A stretch of 64,000 nucleotides of DNA, from contig JXTB01000336.1 in the NCBI GenBank assembly GCA_002914805.1, forward strand, positions 155,465 to 219,464. Direction: 5' to 3'. The notes beneath the pieces were generated by a model that saw nothing but the letters and a program-made list of their open reading frames with translations, was not told the origin of the DNA and did not search any database. Of this stretch, positions 1-13,215 are shown one piece after another. The position numbers and the translations under genes were made by a program. Position 1 is the stretch's first letter. Each line of letters begins with the position of its first letter. Source of the stretch: Parasponia andersonii. Lineage: Eukaryota > Streptophyta > Magnoliopsida > Rosales > Cannabaceae.

Positions 1-34
1 TTTCGAGGACAAAATTTTATAAGGAGGGGAGAAT
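1..34 (+). pseudogene. Last codons of a Ty3/gypsy pol and its polypurine tract
   Basis: The first bases read as the end of a retrotransposon polyprotein (F-E-D-K-I-L, stop TAA at 20-22). They are followed by the purine run AAGGAGGGGAGAAT, which has the form of a polypurine tract, and then by TGTGATGCCC, a typical Ty3/gypsy LTR start. The element body lies outside the window to the left, so the lineage (probably a chromovirus of the Tekay/Del type) is inferred only from this junction. Confidence 0.55.
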
Positions 35-3012
35 TGTGATGCCCAAGATTCTCACATACATACTAAACTAATAATAGACATGTTCTAATTATATATTAGG
101 CATCTAGAAGTCCTTAATACCACTTTTATAGTAACATACTCATTCATTATATTATGTGCATTTACATACATGTTATTACATTAATGCTTGTCGAAGTATC
201 TCAATGCAATGTAAGGTTTAATATCCTCAGAGAGATAGAGCTGGGTGTGCTAAATGGACAAAGAATATATTTATGAAGGTAATACTATGTGTCCATTCAT
301 TAAGATCATACTAGTTGATAACTTCGTTAAATATTAGTTTTTCGGTAAAGTACAATTTTCACGCATTTCAAAGCTGAATTCATTGTATATTTAATACATC
401 AAATAACTTTAATTTAATATTTAGGAATCATTTATAGCATTTTATTTGTCGGCTCTGGGTAAGTACGAGGTGGCATTCACAATACTGATTTGTGTTTTAT
501 ATCACTAAGCTAGCTTAGATTTAGCTTAATCGCGTAATATTTTTGTTTGTGAATTTTAATTATTAAGTACTAATACTATGTTTGCATTATTAATTGGAGT
601 CTAATTGACTTATTTTTATATTTAATGATTGGTTATAGGGCTAAGTTTTACCAGATTACAATACGACCTATCACTTGAGATCATAAGTCAAAGTATGACT
701 AGTTTTCATTTTCTAAGTTAGGATTTACCAACTTTGTCTACACTTGGGTTTATGAGAATGACCAGTAATATGGTGAATAAGCTAAGGATGATTTAAAGCT
801 TGAAACATGGAAAGTAAAGTGTAAAATACCCAAAATACCCCTTAGAATTTAAGTTATGCCTTTTCTTAGCTATTAAGTGTTGATTTTGGACCAAATCTGA
901 TCAATTGCTTTCCCTTTCTCTCCAGCCATAACCTGAAACTTTCAAACTCATTTTTATACTTATCTCAACTTCTCTTAGCCATATCCAAGAGTTTCCTAGT
1001 GGTAGAACTCAAGTTAGAACTCTAGAAAATAAGATAGATCTAAACTAGTCAAGGTAATTCTACAAGTTCTTCTTTCTAAGTCTTATCTTTTAATTTCAAT
1101 TATCTATTTTTTTTCCACTTAAATAATGGTTCTTCTAGATTCTCTTGAGTCCTAAAATCAGTTTTAAAGCCTTGAGAATCCATTTGGTAGAGGTAGAAGG
1201 CAAGAACTTCAGAAAAAGCTTAAACTAGTCAAGGTAAACATTATGTATAATTTTGAACTTATAGTTAATTTCTTTTATTTCAGATCTTAAACTAAAGCTA
1301 TTATTTGATGAATAATAGTTCTAAGAACCCTTATATATTACAGGAATATACAATTTAAGTAAGAAATTTAAGTTACACCTAGAGCCCAAAATTTACAAAT
1401 TATGGATTCAAGTATTTTTGTGGGTGTATTAAGTTTTTTATACTTGTAATCTGATTTCCTCAACTTGCAACGGATATGTCATGGATTCTATTTTATATTC
1501 CATTAATTTTGTTGCTGTTTTATCTATAAACAAGTGTAAATTTTTTTTTAAACTTGTATAAACCAAAAAAGATTTCAAATGTGCCTCTATATTGTCCTAG
1601 ATATTTCTTTTGATGTATATATATTGGAATTGGCTTGTAAAAGGTTATTGTAGGGCTAAAACTATGATTTTAATCATATGGGAATGCCCTAAAACTAGAG
1701 AGGTGTTGTCCAAATTTTTTTAAAATAAAATGGCACTATTACTAGTTTTATAAAATTATGTGCCACTTTAGCTCATTTTTGTATTAATGAACTAGTATTC
1801 ATATTTTAATACTTTGAACAGCTTTTTAATGTTAGTTATTGACTACTAAGTGCTTTAATTGATTTGTATACTTCTGAGACATTATCTAATCAAGTTTCTT
1901 AATTTGGTGATAGTTCTGATTTCGGTCTTGTTCAAGTATCTTGATGCATTCTTTTAGTAAAATGTGTATCTTGAATAATAGTAATTTATAATAGGTGATT
2001 AACAAACCAATCTCTAGAGGATATTGACCCTTTTCATGGTCCGTTTCTGTTCAAGATACAAAGTAAGTAAAGACTTACAACTATGTCACAAGAATTACAT
2101 GAAAGATATCATTATGTGAAATTTACTTGTTCTTGAAAGTTATAAAATGGCATGTGCATGGCACGTCTTGCATGCAAATCAAGAATTTTATTACAGAGTA
2201 TTTAAAAGTGAGTAGCATTGTGCCAATTTGATAAGATTAGTTTTAATTGCAATTACTAGTATGTCGGAGCTGGGTAGGTAAGTCTATTGATGCAGACTCT
2301 CCTGTTGAAGAAGGACTTGTGGATCTTATGATATATCTCATTGAAGCGGGACAATATTAACGTGGGGTGGGATGTCCCTTTGATGAAAGAAGGGGTTTTC
2401 AAAAATCTCACACGATGATTGCACCTTATTTTTACTATTGATCAGAGTTTTTGCCAATGTTATTATGGCTTATCGACTTACAGGATAAGCATCGTATTAA
2501 TGGGCCCAACTATGAATAATTCTTAAGGAAAATATATGAACTCAAATGTTTAAGAACAAAAATGGTACAATGAGGACTTTATGAAATTTTAAAATATACA
2601 TAAACATGCATAATTTTTATTTACTAAACTTTACCTCATTTTAGTTTTATGTTGCAAATGAAAGACACATTTTGATGTTGACTAATTAGTCGCTTAACTT
2701 GCCTTTTGTCACCATGATCATATAGATGTCGATGAACTTGACTTGTAGGCGATATTTTTTTTTTGCATTGAGATATTTTGATATAATGTAAATATTATTG
2801 TTGATGACAAAATAAATTGGTGAAAACTCGTTTTATTTGTACATTGTGTAGAATATCTTTTAACAAGTAATGCCTCGCAGTTGTTTTGTCTAAAAATTTT
2901 GGAAAGTTTAAATTTATCCATCTTTTCATAAAACTAAAGATAATGTTTAAAAAAAATAATACTTCATAATTTGGTTATACAAGACAATATAGTTAAATTA
3001 GGGAGTGTTATA
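35..3012 (+). repeat. Probable 3' LTR of a Ty3/gypsy element
   Basis: The left edge is well marked by the polypurine tract and TGTGATGCCC. The right edge is uncertain. The best candidate is GGGAGTGTTATA at about 3001-3012, which resembles the usual GGGxGTGTTACA end of such LTRs with a C-to-T change. That gives about 3 kb, within the range for Tekay/Del LTRs. The stretch has no convincing protein-coding segment. The target duplication cannot be tested because the 5' end of the element is missing. Confidence 0.4.
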
Positions 3013-4184
3013 GAAAAAGACTCTAAACATGATGATAAATCACTGCAAAGATGATGAACGAAAATATTCTATGTCATCCTTACTATTTCGCTAAATTCAG
3101 AGAAGAGCAAATAGAACTTGATCGGTTTATCTAATAACTACAACACATGCTATAACGATAATATTATAAATTCATAACACATTTACGACAAACTTGTAAA
3201 TTTTAAAACATGCCATAATATCAATAATGTAAATATTTGCATATGCTAAAATTTATCATATACTGTTCTATGTATTAAATTTAACACAACAAATAAAATA
3301 TGATAAAAAGTATGTTATGTATTACATGCCATTGAAGATGCTTTTTTGGGCTAAATGTTGAAATTTAACATTGGCATATCATCCCTGTTTTGGATTTTCT
3401 CCAGTATAGATCATAGCACGTAAAACACCAACCTATGAGGCGGAAAAAATGGGAAAAGTGTTACTTTTCATTGTGGCCATTGCTCATGTTTAGCTGCTTT
3501 TTTACCCTCATGGGAAAAGTCATCTTTTGTTGCCTTAACCAGTTAACTTAACCAGGAAGGAAAACCTTCATCGGAGAGAGGAAAACAAACATAAATAAAA
3601 GCCAATCATTCGTACTAGATTTCTTTATATATGGAAAGTAATGTATTTGAGAATCTTTTTTTCTTTCCTTTTTCCATGTGAATTTCTTAGAACCTCAGCC
3701 CTTTCTTCTTCTTTTTAACTTTTTTTTTCCCCTACTTTTTTACTTTTTTCAGAGTAGGGTTTGAAGAAATTAATGACATGGAAGATAGAACTAAATTCTT
3801 CTTTTCTAGCTCACTGTGGAAATTATGATCTTTTCTGACAATAAATTATTCCTAACTGCTTTTTTTATGTGATTGGGAAATGGGTAGTAACTTTTTTTTT
3901 TTGGGATAAGAACAACTTTTAAAAAAAAAAAAAAAAACAAAATGATATAAATTGCTCTCACACTCGAACTTTATAAAAGTGAAAATACCAAACGAAGGAA
4001 GTAGAGTGTGGAGTGGTTGCTAACTACTAGGTTTCATCGTTTAAACTTTAGTACTTTCTATTTAAAGGAATGGGCCAGTCTCCATTAAAAACTCCAATTC
4101 ATTCTATTTTTTATTGGTTGGACTTTACAAACTCCAATTCGTGCTTGTGATGAATTTTGTTTTTTTTTTTTTTTTTTGACGAAA
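3013..4184. other. Intergenic, no gene seen
   Basis: AT-rich DNA with poly(A) and poly(T) runs, for example 3890-3935 and an 18-T run near 4160-4178. I see no coding segment or RNA gene. The T-run at the end is best explained as the reverse complement of the poly(A) tail of the LINE relic that follows. Confidence 0.5.
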
Positions 4185-4430
4185 ACAAGCGAATTCAATG
4201 AAGAGGAAGCCAGTACATCAAAGTAGTAAAGGCACTAAGTTTAGCAAGCTTATGGGCAGCTTCATTTCTACTCCTGTTAATGAAGCTACATGTACCACAC
4301 CCACTAATACTCGTAACTTTATATCTCCAGCAATGAGGTCCATTGCAGTCAGGCCATCAGTGGCAGAATTCACCAACGAAACTGCATTTGAAAGTTAGAA
4401 GAAAAGCTTTAGGAATGGGCCGAGAGTCGT
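4185..4430 (-). pseudogene. 5'-truncated LINE-type RNase H fragment with poly(A) tail
   Basis: Read on the minus strand, one frame ends in N-R-S-R-N-E-A-A-H-K-L-A-K-L. This matches the usual C-terminal motif of the RNase H domain of plant non-LTR elements (a basic residue, N/G, E/K-A-A-H-x-L-A). It is followed by about 20 codons, a stop, and then a long poly(A) on the same strand (poly(T) at about 4160-4178 on the plus strand). A stop in the upstream part shows that it is dead. Only the 3' end is present, as expected of a truncated LINE insertion. I found no clear target duplication. Confidence 0.45.
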
Positions 4431-4434
4431 TTAT

Positions 4435-4467
<33 letters not shown>

Positions 4468-4767
4468 TGAATAAAATAATGGACCGAGAGTTGACAGATT
4501 TTTCTTTTTATTATTATTATTTTTATCTCAGAAACCTTAATCTACTTCACTGCTTAGAAAGAAAGCTAACCAGTGCTACTATGATTCCGTTACCAAACGA
4601 GTACCATACCACCCCAAAACGACAAAACTCCTCTTATGTCCTATATTCTAGCTCTAGAATCTAGGCACGCCTATGTCACGTGGAACAGTACACACACGGT
4701 GCTGCCAGCAAAAGCGCGCGGACAGACACTGTTGTTCCTCGCTAATTATAGAGTGGAAAAACACCCA

Positions 4768-4776
4768 CTATAAAAG
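4768..4776 (+). promoter_or_regulatory. TATA box of the RDR gene
   Basis: CTATAAAAG lies about 120 bp upstream of the chosen start at 4896, a normal distance for a plant TATA box plus a short leader. The leader contains a CTT/T-rich tract. Assigned by sequence and position only. Confidence 0.5.
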
Positions 4777-4895
4777 CGAGCGGGAACCAAATTGCATCAT
4801 CATCGTCGTCGTCGTCCTTTATTGATTTCAAATTCCTCTGCTTTTTTTTTTTTTTTTTTTCTTTTCTCACGGTACGTACGAGTGGAAAGTCCGCC

Positions 4896-7800
4896 ATGGA
4901 CGATATTGATCTCCCCCGTTCGGTAGAGGAATTGCTCCTCAGGATTAGCAGGGACCAGAACCTGGCGCCGGCCGACGCCATCGCCAGGCGAAACTTGGCG
5001 GCCGCCGGAGAAGAAGAGGCTCTTCAGGTCCTCCAGGATATCTCCCGGAGCAATATCAGGAACTTCTCCAAATATATAAATTTCAAGCTCCGGAAACGCT
5101 CGTCTCCATCTCCTTCTCAATCTCAATCTCCGTCGTGCTCTCGCTCTCGCTCTCCCCCTCCCAAGAAGAGGCTCTACGATCCTCATTCTCCGATTAAAGG
5201 ATTCTCTCTCTCTCCCAATACTAAAACAGTTAAAGTTTTCTATAATCTCCGAGGTCACTTCTCTATCTCTCTCTCGAAATCCGTTTGATGTTACCTTACG
5301 GCGTCGATTAGCTAACTAGTAAAGTCTTTGTATGTGGAACCAGGTGGCCCCATTCCTTGCTCCCTCAATGCCGAAGCTTCGAGTTCCACAGGAGGACCCA
5401 GAGAAAGAGAAAGAGAAATGGAAAGGGGACACGAGGAACTTGAAGCCTTGGGAGAATTGGAGTTTCGAAAGCAATTTCTAATTCTTAATTACATTGGAAG
5501 GTATTCTAAACTATTCCAAATTTCCCCCTTTTTTTGTTTTGTTTTATTTTTTATAAAAAAACCCTCCTCAATTTCTCTCTTTTTTATTTTATTTTTGTTT
5601 TTTTTTGTTTGTTTTGTAATTATAGTAATGAGCTTCATAAGGTGACAAGGGCTGATGAAATTCGGAAGCTGAGAGATCTTCCGATGGGACAATTTGAAAA
5701 AGAAGTATGGATACTCTTTGGCCTAAAATATGCCAGCAAGGAAGACCGTCGAGTGGTTAAATTCTTATCATTCCTTTCAATTTTGCATTAATTTTACTTT
5801 AGTTATATCTTACCTTATAGCCTACTTTGTTGTACTGGTGTAATACATTCTTGAATGTGTTTATCTACTTTAATCGTTTTTCCTTCATGTTGGGTGTTTT
5901 TCAGTATCATGATTGGGATCTTGACAGAACATACCTCTATGATTGTTATGTTTCTTCCGATGGGAGTTACAGATTCAAGGTTGGTTTTTCTCTGCCTTTA
6001 TAAACGTAATTGCACAACCGCACACATAAATTCGTAGTTACATAAGTCCGCCTATGGACATATTGAATTCAATTCTGGCGGTTAAATTTTCAGGGAATGT
6101 TTTAGCTTAGAATTTAGTCTCTGATGTCTGTACTCGTGTTCCAGACACATTCCATGGTTGGTAGTTAGAGCTCAGTTGGATCAAGTTTGGTACCAATTTG
6201 GAGAAATTTTTATTTTCATCATTTGGAATGTTCACTCCTAAACTTTTGAGTTCAATGATAGGAGCAACCACTGCAATTTGGCACTTGCAATGAACAACAA
6301 GCCTTTATGTTCCAAATATATTGGCATCATAATGTCGTACTTGTACGTCCGTAGTGTATGCTAATATTATCAAGTGTCAGTTCCGTGATGCTATAACTCG
6401 TCTGCTACTTGGAAGATGCTGTATTTTAGATTATATTATGTTCAAATATTGTGACTTCTGGATTTTGAATTATCATTCATTTGACTTTTGACTTAGGGCC
6501 CCTTTCTAAGCAACACAAAAACACACTTACAAAAGGTTCTAGGAGATGACAATGTTTTGAGGGTCAAGTTTGCAGAGGAGGTGAATGGAAATTCTGGTAC
6601 TGGTTCTCGTGATCACAATTATGCCGGTTATAGAAAGATAGCTAGAGAAGGAATCTTAGTTGGTTTACGCCGGTATTGCTTCTTCGGTGAGCCCTTTCGA
6701 ACTCTGTGTTGTGATTTTTTGAATTTCTAGTTTAGAACTCATCTTATAACCACTTTAAGTGATGAGTCCATATGTCATCATCATTTCAAGCTGGAAATTT
6801 AAATGCGGACTTTTTTATTGATCTTTCTTAATGCTACTTTTGGAAAGTTTTTTAACACATTTCTTTCCCTTCTCTTATTTTGGGGCATATTTCCTCAGCC
6901 TGTCCGATTACTGATTACTGATCGTCTGTTTTAACCTTTGATCGTTGGCCATGTTGGTTTGTGCTCAGCCACCTTGTCCCTGAAAGGTGGACACATTCTT
7001 TTCTTGTACATTTATGAAAATCAGTCTTGGTAGTTCCTTTTCCCTTTTCTCTCCTTGCTTTTTTTTTTTTTTTTTTTTTAATATTAATCAATTTACATCA
7101 AGGAAATGACAAGCGGGCTTGTGCCACTTGTTACGTCTATAATGGCATATCCAGCATATATGCACATGCTTAACCTTGCCTAGTTCATCTAAACAATTTC
7201 TCTCGGTTTTCATAGAATGCACAAAGGTGTGTGCTTTGTTTTTTAGAGATTACAGGGGGATGATTTCATTGTTCTAGGATAGTGAATTCTCAATTTCACA
7301 TTCTGCAAAGATGATTTCATTGTTTCTATGATAACTTATTCCAATTTCACATTCTGCAAATTCGATAGAAAATCAACTTGTGCTTTCACCTTAGGAAACT
7401 AAATCTGACTATTTCTTTTCATTTATTCAAGAAAGTCATTTTCTTTTTATGTGGCATTTTAATATGTACTCCTATGAGTGAAATTCTTGTGTTTTCTGGT
7501 TATTTATCAATGGAGACTCTTAGTGATGTTGACTACCTTTTTGTCAATCCTGATGTGAAATGGACAGTATTTAAAGACGGTGGAAAAGAAGAGAAGAAGA
7601 AAAGTCCAACTTCATCATCTGTGAAGTGTTTTTTTATTCGCATTCATTCAGATGCGCAAATTGATAAGAATGTGCCTTATGTTTTATCTAACAAAACAAT
7701 TTCTGAAGCAAGAAAGCTATTTATGCATGCACATACAGTGTCTAGTGTGGCAAACTATATGGCTAGGTGTGTTTCGATTTGATTTATTTATTATAAAAAG

Positions 7801-9152
7801 CTGTATTTATGCAACTTTCATTGATTAGTTAATTTTATCTTCTCTTTCTCCTTTTATTTTTTTTTTTAAATTCAGGTTTTCACTGATTTTGTCCAAGACG
7901 TACAGCCTGGACATTGATCTATCCTCTGTGACAATGCATATAATTGAAGATGAATACTGTTTGGTATAATGTTTTAATTGTTCTTTTGCTTCTTTCCAAT
8001 GTAGTGTTTCTTAATTGTTGACCTATGCCAATTACATATGTTTTGCTTAAAACTGCAGGATGAACATGGTAACCGTATCTATAGAGACGGAAAACCACTT
8101 ATTCATACAGATGGAACTGGTTTCATATCAGAGGATTTGGCTCTGAAGTGTCCAAAGAATCTACATGGAGGGAAGCGTATCAAGGATGAGGACATTGAGG
8201 TTTTATTTTTGGGAGGTTTTATTTTTGGATTGTGATAATATCTCGTTTTTTATTATTTTCTGATCACATGTGCGAGTAAATTTGTAAAAGTTGATGATAG
8301 AGATGTAACATATCATATGTTCTTTATCTTCAAAGTTCTTGTGAATTTCTGTGTCTAATATGAGTTTTTGTCCTATTACTTGATTTGTCATCAAATTTTA
8401 TCAGCAAAATTAGATAGTGGAAGGTACATACTTTTTCTCCTTATTTGTGTTTTTGAAATTTTATTAGACATGCAACTATAAAGGAACTTTACAATGGATA
8501 AATATGTTAAATATTTTATGCTATTTTGGTGTTGTCCCAGAAATTTCAATGTCATAATGTCAAGCAATATGTTCATGATATATCCATGAGCACTGTCTTT
8601 ATGATCAAATTGTGGGCTTCTTTCGTTTCTACAAGATCCATTTAAAGCACCATGAAAGAGAGATTTGAAGTAGCTTAGTCTTTTTTTGTAGGGAAATCTA
8701 AATGCCAAACAATTGATACTATGAGAAATTATAGAAATCAATTTGACTTGCATAACTATTCATCGATTAGTTTGGAAAATGGTTTGATATCATTGTAGTG
8801 GTACCTAATATGTTTTAAATATTTGTTTAGCAGTACCTAATATGATAACACATGTTCTCCGATCATTCTCCATTTGTCTACTTTATGAATGTTGCCATTG
8901 TAATATTGTTTCTCATCTAGCTATACAGTTAATCTGATCAGACTAATACCAGAAGTTTTTAAAATCTGTGTTGTCTTCTCATGTTCCATATTTTCCACTT
9001 GGGAGATGTAAACATGTTCTAATTATCTTTGGTAGGATAACACTCTTATTTGTACTAGGTACTCCATAATCGTGATGAGGCTGAGGACAGTGTTATGGAA
9101 ACAAAAGAGCAAGGGATGGAGTCTCAAGTGTCAGTATGTCTATGGAATTTAC

Positions 9153-9188
<36 letters not shown>

Positions 9189-12100
9189 AATAAATTTGCT
9201 CTCTTTTTAAAGGAATGTTGAGGCATATTTAGGCTTAAAATTCATCTAATTTCTTTTACTTTCTCTTTTCCCTCTCTGTAGCCTTTGTTGATGCAGTTCC
9301 GTCTGTTTAACAGTGGCTATGCCATCAAAGGAACCTTTCTTGTGAACAAGATGGTATGTTCTCTCTCTCTCTCTCTCTCATGCGCACACACACACACACA
9401 CAAATCGTGAAAAGATTCTATGCTGAATGTCAGGTTTTTGTTTAAGTTGATACTGTCACACTAAATATTTGTTAATTACGACATTCAAATGTTCCAAATA
9501 GCCCAATTTAATTGGCAATAATTTCTATTTAAAGAGATTCTTAGTTCAAGTTGAGTAGACTCTGAACACGGTAATTTAAGTATGTGTTTCACTTGGAGTC
9601 ATGTCAACCTTATTGGTAGAGTTAGCTGTAGATACTTACACAAAACGAGGTAAAGATTCTTTATTTTGTTTTTCATTTTCCATTTGAGTTCTCCCGTAAT
9701 TTGTCTTTTTTTTTTTTTTTTTTCTTTTTCTTCCTGATGATTGATATGAAGTACTATCTTCTATTCAAATTTTGTAGCTTGACCCCAAAACGTTCATGGT
9801 TCGAGATTCGATGGTTAAAGTTAAGCCAGATCCTAGTCTTTTGAATAATCCTACAATAAACTCGTTGGAAGTAATTGGAACAAGGTATTCTCCAACTTCA
9901 TCTCATAAATTCGTGTGAACAAAATTTTTATGCTCTTCGAATGTTAAATAAGTTGTCTACTATCAACCGTATATCATGTAACTTGCTTTTTATTATTTTA
10001 TTGCCTTTGTTTCAAAATATGAAGTGTGATATAGATTCCAAATAAAAGGTGTAAAACAAGAAACCTTGTTTCCATGCTAAGAAACACTATTAATCGTCTA
10101 CTTGATTTATTTGTTTGAGTTTGATACTTCGTGAATTTTTTTCTTGAAACAATATGACTCAATTCATTTTTGTTCAAACAAGTAAAATTTTGTGGTTTCA
10201 TTATGAGTAGCAAAGCTGAGTCATCTTTAAATTGTTACTGTTGCTGACGTTATGAATGGCAGACCAACAAAGCAAATTTATTCAGTATAGCTTAATTTTG
10301 ATACGAAAACAGATACAGCCCCCCTCTGCCGGTTTTTGTTTTTTGCTTGAGAAGGTGAGTTTAGGATGTGAATTCACAATTACAAAGGAAAATCAGATGT
10401 GTACCTATTGTTGTGGTTTTTTTATTGTTTAAGGTGAGATCTATAACCTTTGAAGTTGTTGATGTCCAGTAATCGACCGAAGAAAGCGTACTTGTCGAGG
10501 AATTTGATTGCACTCTTAAGCTATGGAGGGGTCCCAAATAAATTCTTCATCGGTTTACTTGAAAAAGCTTTGAGAGAAACTCATGGTGCTTTCAGCAATA
10601 AGCTTGCTGCAATCAGAGGTCCCTNNNNNNNNNNNNNNNNNNNNNNNNNNNNNNNNNNNNNNNNNNNNNNNNNNNNNNNNNNNNNNNNNNNNNNNNNNNN
10701 NNNNNNNNNNNNNNNNNNNNNNNNNNNNNNNNNNNNNNNNNNNNNNNNNNNNNNNNNNNNNNNNNNNNNNNNNNNNNNNNNNNNNNNNNNNNNNNNNNNN
10801 NNNNNNNNNNNNNNNNNNNNNNNNNNNNNNNNNNNNNNNNNNNNNNNNNNNNNNNNNNNNNNNNNNNNNNNNNNNNNNNNNNNNNNNNNNNNNNNNNNNN
10901 NNNNNNNNNNNNNNNNNNNNNNNNNNNNNNNNNNNNNNNNNNNNNNNNNNNNNNNNNNNNNNNNNNNNNNNNNNNNNNNNNNNNNNNNNNNNNNNNNNNN
11001 NNNNNNNNNNNNNNNNNNNNNNNNNNNNNNNNNNNNNNNNNNNNNNNNNNNNNNNNNNNNNNNNNNNNNNNNNNNNNNNNNNNNNNNNNNNNNNNNNNNN
11101 NNNNNNNNNTTTTTTTTTTTTGGTTTCTCCCTGTAAAATGAGTGTTGTTGTACTTAGTTACTGTAGATTGTGTGTGTGTTTTCCATTAATTTCAACTTAT
11201 TGTCCTCATCATATTTTTCAAGCTTAGATGTAGTTCACAATTTTTCTCCATATTGTATTATAGCAGGCATCAGGAGCTATATTATACCAAAAGTCTTATT
11301 TTACGTTGAATAATTCTAGATGAGCAGAGATTTTAAAAGTTACTTGACCAACTTTTATAGGACGATGGTGTAGTTTTAATTGCCTGTACTGCAGAACCCG
11401 TGGCCTCGCCTATGCTAGGTCTCTTCAAACGGTGAATCACTGTTGAGTTGGTTCAAAAGTTGTGTTGACATATGAAAGCCTAAGCTCCATTTATTGGTTT
11501 ATTTATATATGATTTTCAAGGCTGTTCTTCATATTGATTTCTCACAATTATGTTACTCTAGCTTTTGCAACATTTCAAGCCAAGTGAACCTTGGATTCCA
11601 AATCTCTCAATACGCAAGGTTGAAGGTAAAAGCCCTAACCAGTTATCAGATGAAGAATTGGAAGATGAGCTTTTTAAGCTGTTCTTGAAAAGTCGGTTTG
11701 AACCAAGGTATGCTTTTGTTTGATAGCTACAATAATGTTGTTCTTATGTAATTCATGTCAAGTTAATGCAATTATCAGTAGCTTGCACTATGTTATGTGT
11801 AATTACAATCAGGTTTTGTTCATAGTTAAACATCTAGTAACCAGTGCTATGCAGATATATCAGACCAAAGCCATTCAAAACAACTTTCATTTTTTCAGTG
11901 GAAGTGTTGCTAAGTTTTTCATTTTTTCCCTCTTCTGTCTTATCTTGGTCATTTTTCTTATTTTGGTTTATCCGACATTTCATCCGGTCAGAAGTGTTAT
12001 CATACTGTGTCAGATGCTCTGTTTTTCAACTGAAGAGGGATTTTGTTTTCCCCCTTCAGTCATGCGAGGGGTGAGGCAGCAGCCAGCTACTTAGCATTGA

Positions 12101-13215
12101 TGGATCGTTTTTTGACATTGGGACATGACTGTATTGAGGAGAAAAATCTTGTCAAGGACAAGATAATCAAGTTGGTTGACATATACTATGAAGCATTGGA
12201 CGCTCCAAAGAAAGGAGCAGAGGTTAATTCTGAAGCTTCTGTATTTTGTCTCTCATTTCATGTCTTTTGTTTAATGGCATTGCTTATTCCATTTACATCT
12301 TACTGTTTTTTGTTTCCCTCCCTTCTCCTCTCCAACTCCATTTGGTCTTTATTGTTTGTGCAACAGGTTGAAGTCCCAAGAGAATTGAAAGTGAAATGTT
12401 TTCCTCATTATATGGAAAAGAAAAATAGTTTTACATCTGCTTCCATTTTGGGGGAGATATACAATAAGGTGATGGCATATCAAGCAGAGGATCATTCAAG
12501 CAAAGGTGAGGATTTCCTGAATTGATTATTATTGCACGACATCGCCTCACTTTCTGATCGTCAATATATATTTCACTAATAAATTGCACTTCCAAATAAT
12601 CTTCATCTTTTTTATTTTTTTGTGTGTGTGAAAATAAAGTAGCCGTGATGAAATTACTCTAGAAGTGGTTTCTAGAAAAGAGAGTTATGAATATACTTTT
12701 CCTTTTTGCCATCCAGAGATTTGGAAGTTGCCTAGTTTTGAAGTTAAAGTCCCTTCAGACTGCTTTAACATATGGAGCAAACACTATGAAGGTTACAGGA
12801 CAGAGATGTCTAATGCTTTGAATATTGATCATCGTGATGAAAGAAATCAGGCTAGTGATCAGGTCATAAGAGAGTACAAGAAGGTAAATAGTTGTTGCCA
12901 TTAAACAAAAACCACTGTTTCGTTTTTCCTCTCTGCTAAGTATTCTCATTTTTTTTTCTTTTGTTGATATTTTTAAAGCTACTCTATGATGCCGAGGATT
13001 TTGAAGGCAGTAATAGGAGTAAAGAGGAGTTATATAACGAGGCTCTGGCCATATACCATTTGACATATAATTATGCCGATGTTAAAGGTAGTGCCAGTTA
13101 TTGTTCTTTTGCATGGAACGTAGCGGGTCCAGTTCTCTTTGAGCTTCTTACTTCCAAACAAACTGCTGAAAAACCCTTGCTGTGTCTTCCTTCTGTTTTA
13201 CGCAAGTTGTTTTAA
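4896..13215 (+). CDS. RNA-dependent RNA polymerase, RDR3/4/5 (gamma) type, interrupted by an assembly gap
   Basis: Makes RNA from RNA templates in plant silencing; gamma-clade RDRs are poorly understood, although tomato Ty-1/Ty-3 virus-resistance alleles belong here. Exons with matching phases: 4896-5253, 5344-5500, 5626-5755, 5905-5979, 6497-6686, 7568-7766, 7876-7963, 8059-8199, 9059-9133, 9282-9353, 9778-9884, 10470-10618, then the gap, 11562-11707, 12060-12222, 12367-12505, 12663-12883, 12979-13215. About 880 codons are visible; roughly 150 more are expected from the family. Seen: the family N-terminus (PRSVEELLLRISRDQN), a Ser/Arg-rich stretch near residues 68-90, VFKDGGKEEKKK, HTDGTGFISEDLA, LLSYGGVPN, FKPSEPW and the DIYYEALDAPKKG block. 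The catalytic DFDGD loop, expected just before FKPSEPW, is not visible. The acceptor at 12662 is the least certain. No frameshift or stop is seen in the exons, so the gene is probably intact. Confidence 0.92.
9154..9189. repeat. Compound (CT)n(CA)n microsatellite in an RDR intron
   Basis: A run of CT followed by a run of CA lies about 20 bp inside the intron that follows exon 9059-9133. The next intron holds a very similar tract. Confidence 0.85.
9359..9403. repeat. Second (CT)n(CA)n microsatellite in the next RDR intron
   Basis: A CT run, a short ATGCG interruption and a CA run lie immediately after the GTATGT donor of exon 9282-9353. Its position and composition mirror the tract in the preceding intron. 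Confidence 0.85.
10625..11109. other. Assembly gap of 485 N
   Basis: All bases are N. The gap lies inside the RDR gene, between the exon ending at 10618 and the exon starting at 11562. The known sequence right of the gap (11110-11561) does not read as an exon, so the missing catalytic exon or exons should lie inside the gap. The true gap length may differ from 485. Confidence 0.98.

Noticed and set aside
4198..4398. 66-codon plus-strand frame
   Set aside because: The informative reading is on the minus strand, where the RNase H C-terminal motif appears.
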